Source: Isotricha intestinalis (Eukaryota; Ciliophora; Litostomatea; Vestibuliferida; Isotrichidae). From it: a stretch of 17,850 bases of DNA. The DNA is taken from NCBI GenBank assembly GCA_023807065.1, contig JAJJLU010000821.1:1-17850 (forward strand), in the 5' to 3' direction. Below are positions 14,145-17,850 of the stretch, in pieces. The notes below the pieces were generated by a model that was not told where the DNA came from, ran no database searches, and worked only from the letters and a program-made list of their open reading frames with translations. Within the stretch, counting starts at the first letter, position 1, and every line of letters starts with the position of its first letter. The position numbers and the translations under genes are program-made.

Positions 14145-15596
14145 ATGGATGAGAAAAATAATAGCAATAGTGAAATTACAGATACTCAAAAATTACTTCA
14201 ATTAATGAAGGACCAGAATAAGGAATTGAAAATAAGTAAAAAGAAATTGGAAAAATTGGAAGAAAAGTTTATTCAAGTTAACACAGATTTAAAAAATGTT
14301 GTGAATGATAAAACAAATATTGAATTATTTTTAAAAGAAATTTTTCCAAAAGATATTGCTGATAAAGTAATAAAAAAAGAATATGGAACTTATGAAACTG
14401 CAGAATTAACTAAATTATGGTTAATTTCTGAATCTCAAAATCAAAATGAATATACAAATATTTTATCAAAATTAAAAAGTGAAATCAATGAATTAAAGTC
14501 AAATAATAAAGAATTACAATTAAATTTAGATAATGTTAATCTTGAATATAATGAATATAAAGAAAATAATAAAGAAAATGAAGAAAAATTTAAAGAAGGT
14601 TTAAATGAATTAGAAGAATTAAGAATAAAAGTAGTAAATTTAGATAATGAAAAACAATATTTAATGAAAGTAATAGATGAAAAAAATAATGAAATTGAAG
14701 TATTAAATAATTTAGAATTAGAAAATGCAGAATTAAAAGCAAAAAGTTTATTAAATAATTTTGATACATTAACTCCAGATCTAAATTCTAATAATAATGA
14801 TATATTTAATTATTCAAATTCAAATAATTCAAAAAAACAAAATAATCAAAATGACAATTCAAAAAATCAAATTAAAATAGAAAATTTAAATATGGGAACT
14901 CAAACAGATATAAAATTATATACAAAAGAAGAATATGATAAATTATTAGAAGAACTTGAAAATATGAAAATAAAAAATGAAAAATTAAAAAATGAATTTA
15001 ATGATTATAAAGCAAAAAGCCATAAAATTTTTATTTCAAATGAAAGTAATTATAATAAAATTTTAAAAGAACATGAAAATTTAAAAAAAGAATTAGCTGA
15101 TTTATTAAACAAACATAAAGAAAGTCAAAATAAAAATAAAAATTTAATGGTACAAATAAAAAATAATGAAGCTCATCCTCAAATAGAAGTTTCTTCTGTT
15201 GGTCCTATTCAAAATTATACAAAATCTCAAAAAGTAAATATGGAATATTTAAAAAATATAACTTTAAAATATTTAGAAGCTTTAGCTATTGGAAATGAAT
15301 TTGAATCTAAAATTTTAGAAAATGTAATTTTTACAGTTTTAAATGTTTCTAAAAATGAAATAAAATATTTAGAAGAAAAAAGAATTACTTCTAGTTTTTA
15401 TTATAATTTATGGTATAATGCAAAAGCTTTTCTTACATCAAAAATATATGGTGAACAAAATGAACAAATTGAAAGTAATAATAAAAATCAAGACAATAAT
15501 GTTAATATAAATAATTTAGAAAAACAAAATATTGCTCTTAATTCGGAAAATTCAAATAATAAGATTGGAGTTTTAATAGAAAACAATAAGAATTAG
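14145..15596 (+). CDS. GRIP-domain golgin (trans-Golgi tether)
   Basis: This 483-residue protein is mainly coiled coil (about 12-60, 100-200, 258-340), interrupted by an Asn/Ser-rich linker at 212-245. The diagnostic part is a GRIP domain at about 363-413. It opens NMEYLKNITLKYLE (365-378), matching the family's 'L-x-YLKNV-x-LKFLE' with the conserved Tyr368, and continues with 'ILENVIFTVLNVSKNEI' (390-406), the second and third helices. In known golgins the GRIP domain dimerises and binds Arl1-GTP at the trans-Golgi, while the coil captures vesicles. The GRIP domain is usually close to the C-terminus; here about 70 further residues follow, aromatic at 417-435 and then Asn-rich. At 483 residues it is short for a golgin. 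It starts 80 bases after the M20 stop, stops TAG, and lies 106 bases before the Sec1/Munc18 gene. Confidence 0.85.
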   Translation: MDEKNNSNSEITDTQKLLQLMKDQNKELKISKKKLEKLEEKFIQVNTDLKNVVNDKTNIELFLKEIFPKDIADKVIKKEYGTYETAELTKLWLISESQNQNEYTNILSKLKSEINELKSNNKELQLNLDNVNLEYNEYKENNKENEEKFKEGLNELEELRIKVVNLDNEKQYLMKVIDEKNNEIEVLNNLELENAELKAKSLLNNFDTLTPDLNSNNNDIFNYSNSNNSKKQNNQNDNSKNQIKIENLNMGTQTDIKLYTKEEYDKLLEELENMKIKNEKLKNEFNDYKAKSHKIFISNESNYNKILKEHENLKKELADLLNKHKESQNKNKNLMVQIKNNEAHPQIEVSSVGPIQNYTKSQKVNMEYLKNITLKYLEALAIGNEFESKILENVIFTVLNVSKNEIKYLEEKRITSSFYYNLWYNAKAFLTSKIYGEQNEQIESNNKNQDNNVNINNLEKQNIALNSENSNNKIGVLIENNKN

Positions 15597-15702
15597 GTAT
15601 ATTAAAAAGAAAATATAATGAATTTAAAATACTATTATTTTAATTTTTATAAATTTCAAACTTTAATTTATTTTATATTTTTATTTAACAAATTGAAAAA
15701 AA

Positions 15703-17643
15703 ATGTCATTGAATTCATTAAAGCAAAAAGCAAAACAAAGAATTCAAATTGATATGATAAATGAAGTAATAAACAAATCTAAAAATTCAATGGTTTTAAT
15801 AGTATTAGATTCAAAAACTACAAAAATTCTAAGTTCATTTCTAAAAATGAGTGAATTATTAAATCAAGGGATTTTTTCGGCAGAAAGTTTATCAATTAGT
15901 AGACAACCTTTTCCAAAATTTCATGTAATATATTTTATTTCATCAAATAAAAAAAGCTGTGAACTAATTGTAAAAGATTTTAAACATTCTAAAAAACCAA
16001 AATATAAAAGAGCTCATATATTTTTTAATGAACCAATTAATAATGATTATTTTAATATTTTAGTAAATCAAAATTTAGTTCCTAGGGTTGTAACATGTAA
16101 AGAATTAAATTTATCATTTTTTATCAGAGATAATAATGTTTTTGACTTAGGATTTGAAAATGATAATTTAAAATTATTTAAAAGTAGTTTTGATCAAAAT
16201 TATTATATCAATAAAATTTCAAATGATTTATATACTGTTTGTTTAATAATAGATTTATTTCCTAATATACAATATCAAAAAAATTCTAAAAATTCAATAT
16301 GTGAAAGAATTGCAGAAAAATTAAATAATAATTTAAAGCAATTTTTCTTAAAAAAAAGAAAACAAAGAAGTGGAATATTATTAATTACTGATAGAACAAT
16401 AGACCCAACATCACCTTTACTCCATGATTACAATTATCAATCAATGGTATATGATTTATTATCAAATTTAATTCAAAATAAAAATGAAATAAAAATTAAA
16501 AATGAATCTTCAAAATTAGATGACAATGATTTTTTGTGGGAAAAATATAAAAATAAGCATTTAATTAAAGTCTTTGAGCAATTATCAGATGATTTCGATG
16601 AATTTATGAAGAGTGATTTAGGTAAAATTGGACAAAATAAAGAAATGGAAACTTTTGCAGATATGGAACATTCACTTCAAAATATGGAAAGTTATAAAAA
16701 AGCAAATAAATTATTTAGTATTCATTTAAAAATGTCAGAAGAAATTAATAATAAATATAAAAGTTTAAAATTAAATGATGTTATTGAAATTGAACAACAA
16801 ATTTTATCTGGTGTTGATTCAAACACTAATATTATAGAATCAAAAGATTTATTAAAAAATTTTGAGAAATTAAAAGGTGAATTAGAAAATAATAATCAAA
16901 GAAATGATATTTTAAGAATTTTATCTATAATGATGACTTCATTGGAAATTTCAGAAAATGATTTTTATGAAAAAGCAGGTCAACTTTCTTTAGAAGAGAA
17001 AAAAATATTTAATAATTTTAAAGAATTAGGAATTAATTTTTCAGAAAAAAAGAAAAAAATTTTTGAAAGAAAGGATAAATCATTGGAAAATAAAGCAGAA
17101 AGAAAAAAATTAAAGAAAAAATTATCAGAAATTGAATATAATGTTTTAAGAGTTTTTCCAAAATTACAAAGTTTAGTTGAAAAAAGTGCAAATTGTGATT
17201 TAGATTTAGATGATTTTCCATTTATTGATGATTGTTCTTATCCAAAAAGAAAAAGATCAAAATCAAAAGTAATTTTTGGAAAAATTGATGATTCTGTTTT
17301 AAATAATAATGATACTCCTGAATATATAATATTTAATGTTGGAGGAATTTCTCATAATGAAATTACAGGTATTAATAATTTAGTCATTGAAAATAAAATC
17401 CCATTTAATGTTATTGTTGGTTCTACTGGTATTTATAATGCTGAAGATTATTTAAATGAATTAAAAGAGTTAAATGAAAATTTTCATAATAATGAAAATG
17501 AAGATCTTATGACTACTTTAAATAGTAATGATAATAATAATAGTAATATTAATATTAGTAAAAATTCCAATTTTAAAGCAAATGATATTGAATTAAAAGT
17601 AATAGGTGAAAGTAATAATGAACCAATGGGAGAAAAAATATAG
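15703..17643 (+). CDS. Sec1/Munc18 (SM) family protein, exocytic type
   Basis: This 646-residue cytosolic SNARE regulator is close to the usual 600-650 of the family. Domain 1 covers about 1-145 (SRQPFPKFHVIYFIS at 66-80 is the strand region equivalent to 'M-x-A-I-Y-x-I-x-P'). The hallmark DRTIDPTSPLLHDYNYQS is at 230-247, continuing MVYDLL to 253. Domain 3a includes SYKKANKLFSIHLKMSEE (330-347), equivalent to 'QYQKELNKYSTHLHLAED'. The C-terminal strand YIIFNVGGISHNEI is at 541-554. The DP-x-SPLLH and YDLL wording places it with Sec1/Munc18 rather than Vps33, Sly1 or Vps45. Such proteins clasp syntaxin and guide SNARE assembly at the plasma membrane. Oddities are a very basic 447-473 segment, a KRKRSKSK stretch at 515-522 and a 45-residue Asn/Ser tail after about 595. 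Stop TAG. The neighbouring golgin makes this a two-gene membrane-traffic stretch. Confidence 0.9.
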   Translation: MSLNSLKQKAKQRIQIDMINEVINKSKNSMVLIVLDSKTTKILSSFLKMSELLNQGIFSAESLSISRQPFPKFHVIYFISSNKKSCELIVKDFKHSKKPKYKRAHIFFNEPINNDYFNILVNQNLVPRVVTCKELNLSFFIRDNNVFDLGFENDNLKLFKSSFDQNYYINKISNDLYTVCLIIDLFPNIQYQKNSKNSICERIAEKLNNNLKQFFLKKRKQRSGILLITDRTIDPTSPLLHDYNYQSMVYDLLSNLIQNKNEIKIKNESSKLDDNDFLWEKYKNKHLIKVFEQLSDDFDEFMKSDLGKIGQNKEMETFADMEHSLQNMESYKKANKLFSIHLKMSEEINNKYKSLKLNDVIEIEQQILSGVDSNTNIIESKDLLKNFEKLKGELENNNQRNDILRILSIMMTSLEISENDFYEKAGQLSLEEKKIFNNFKELGINFSEKKKKIFERKDKSLENKAERKKLKKKLSEIEYNVLRVFPKLQSLVEKSANCDLDLDDFPFIDDCSYPKRKRSKSKVIFGKIDDSVLNNNDTPEYIIFNVGGISHNEITGINNLVIENKIPFNVIVGSTGIYNAEDYLNELKELNENFHNNENEDLMTTLNSNDNNNSNINISKNSNFKANDIELKVIGESNNEPMGEKI

Positions 17644-17793
17644 GAAATAAAATATAAAAATATTAATTATAGATTTAAAAATTAGATTACAAAAATTCAA
17701 TAAAAAACAAAATATTAATAATTAATTTAAAGAAAAAAATAAAAAAAAAATTATTTAATTCTCTAAAATAAATAAAAAATATTTATATCTATA

Positions 17794-17850
17794 ATGGGAA
17801 AATCAAAAGAAGACCTTTTAAAATCAAGAAAAGACTCCCGTAAAAAAAAT
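17794..17850 (+). CDS. 5' end of a further gene, cut by the window edge
   Basis: An ATG at 17794, 150 bases after the Sec1/Munc18 stop, opens a frame of 19 codons without a stop to the window end. It begins MGKSKEDLLKSRKDSRKKN. It is rich in Lys, Arg and Ser, and its codons (GAC, CTT, TCC, CGT) are less A/T-biased than the surrounding spacer, which supports coding. The spacing matches that of the preceding genes. The product cannot be named from 19 residues. Confidence 0.5.
   Translation, partial: MGKSKEDLLKSRKDSRKKN

Noticed and set aside
159..17643. Bacterial operon and ribosome-binding-site interpretation
   Set aside because: No purine-rich Shine-Dalgarno motifs occur at consistent spacing. 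Gene content (MKS1, RCC1 repeats, GRIP golgin, Sec1/Munc18) is eukaryotic and a telomere is present.

Overview
The window looks like the end of a gene-dense, extremely A/T-rich nuclear chromosome from a ciliated protist, most plausibly a ciliate macronuclear chromosome. It opens with three perfect copies of a 7-base telomere-type repeat, CCCCAAT (G strand ATTGGGG), and the first start codon lies only about 135 bases further in. Ten intact genes without visible introns fill the rest, and an eleventh is cut by the right edge. All ten stop codons are TAA (eight) or TAG (two), and no reading frame has an internal TGA. This points to the standard code and argues against the common ciliate reassignments of TAA/TAG (Tetrahymena, Paramecium, Oxytricha) or TGA (Euplotes, Blepharisma). 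Standard code, very low GC and this telomere unit would fit a litostome such as a rumen entodiniomorphid. That placement rests on memory of the group and is an inference.

Layout, left to right: telomere (1-23); MKS1-type B9-domain transition-zone protein (+); an Asn/Lys-rich unknown (+); convergent to it, a Lys/Asn-rich unknown ending in a possible CaaX box (-); an RCC1-repeat protein with a possible N-myristoylation signal (-); an 815-base divergent intergenic region with short repeats; an unknown with a possible C2-like N-terminus (+); a long coiled-coil protein with a Cys cluster (+); a small protein with a compact predicted beta domain at its C-terminus (+); an M20 zinc peptidase of a type best known from bacteria (+); a GRIP-domain golgin (+); a Sec1/Munc18 protein (+); and the first 19 codons of another gene (+).

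Functional themes are housekeeping. There is a ciliary gate component (MKS1), and possibly a ciliary or membrane-linked RCC1 protein. There is an adjacent, co-oriented membrane-traffic pair: the golgin would act at the trans-Golgi through Arl1-type GTPases, and the SM protein at syntaxin/SNARE-driven exocytosis. There is also one metabolic enzyme. Nothing indicates that the genes work as an operon. No rRNA, tRNA, transposon, CRISPR array or virus-like gene was seen. The items most worth a second look are the telomere unit with the standard code, the short MKS1, the M20 peptidase with its altered lid-domain His and likely bacterial ancestry, the lipid-anchor motifs at 2900-2911 and 6188-6205, and the short inverted and direct repeats in several intergenic regions.
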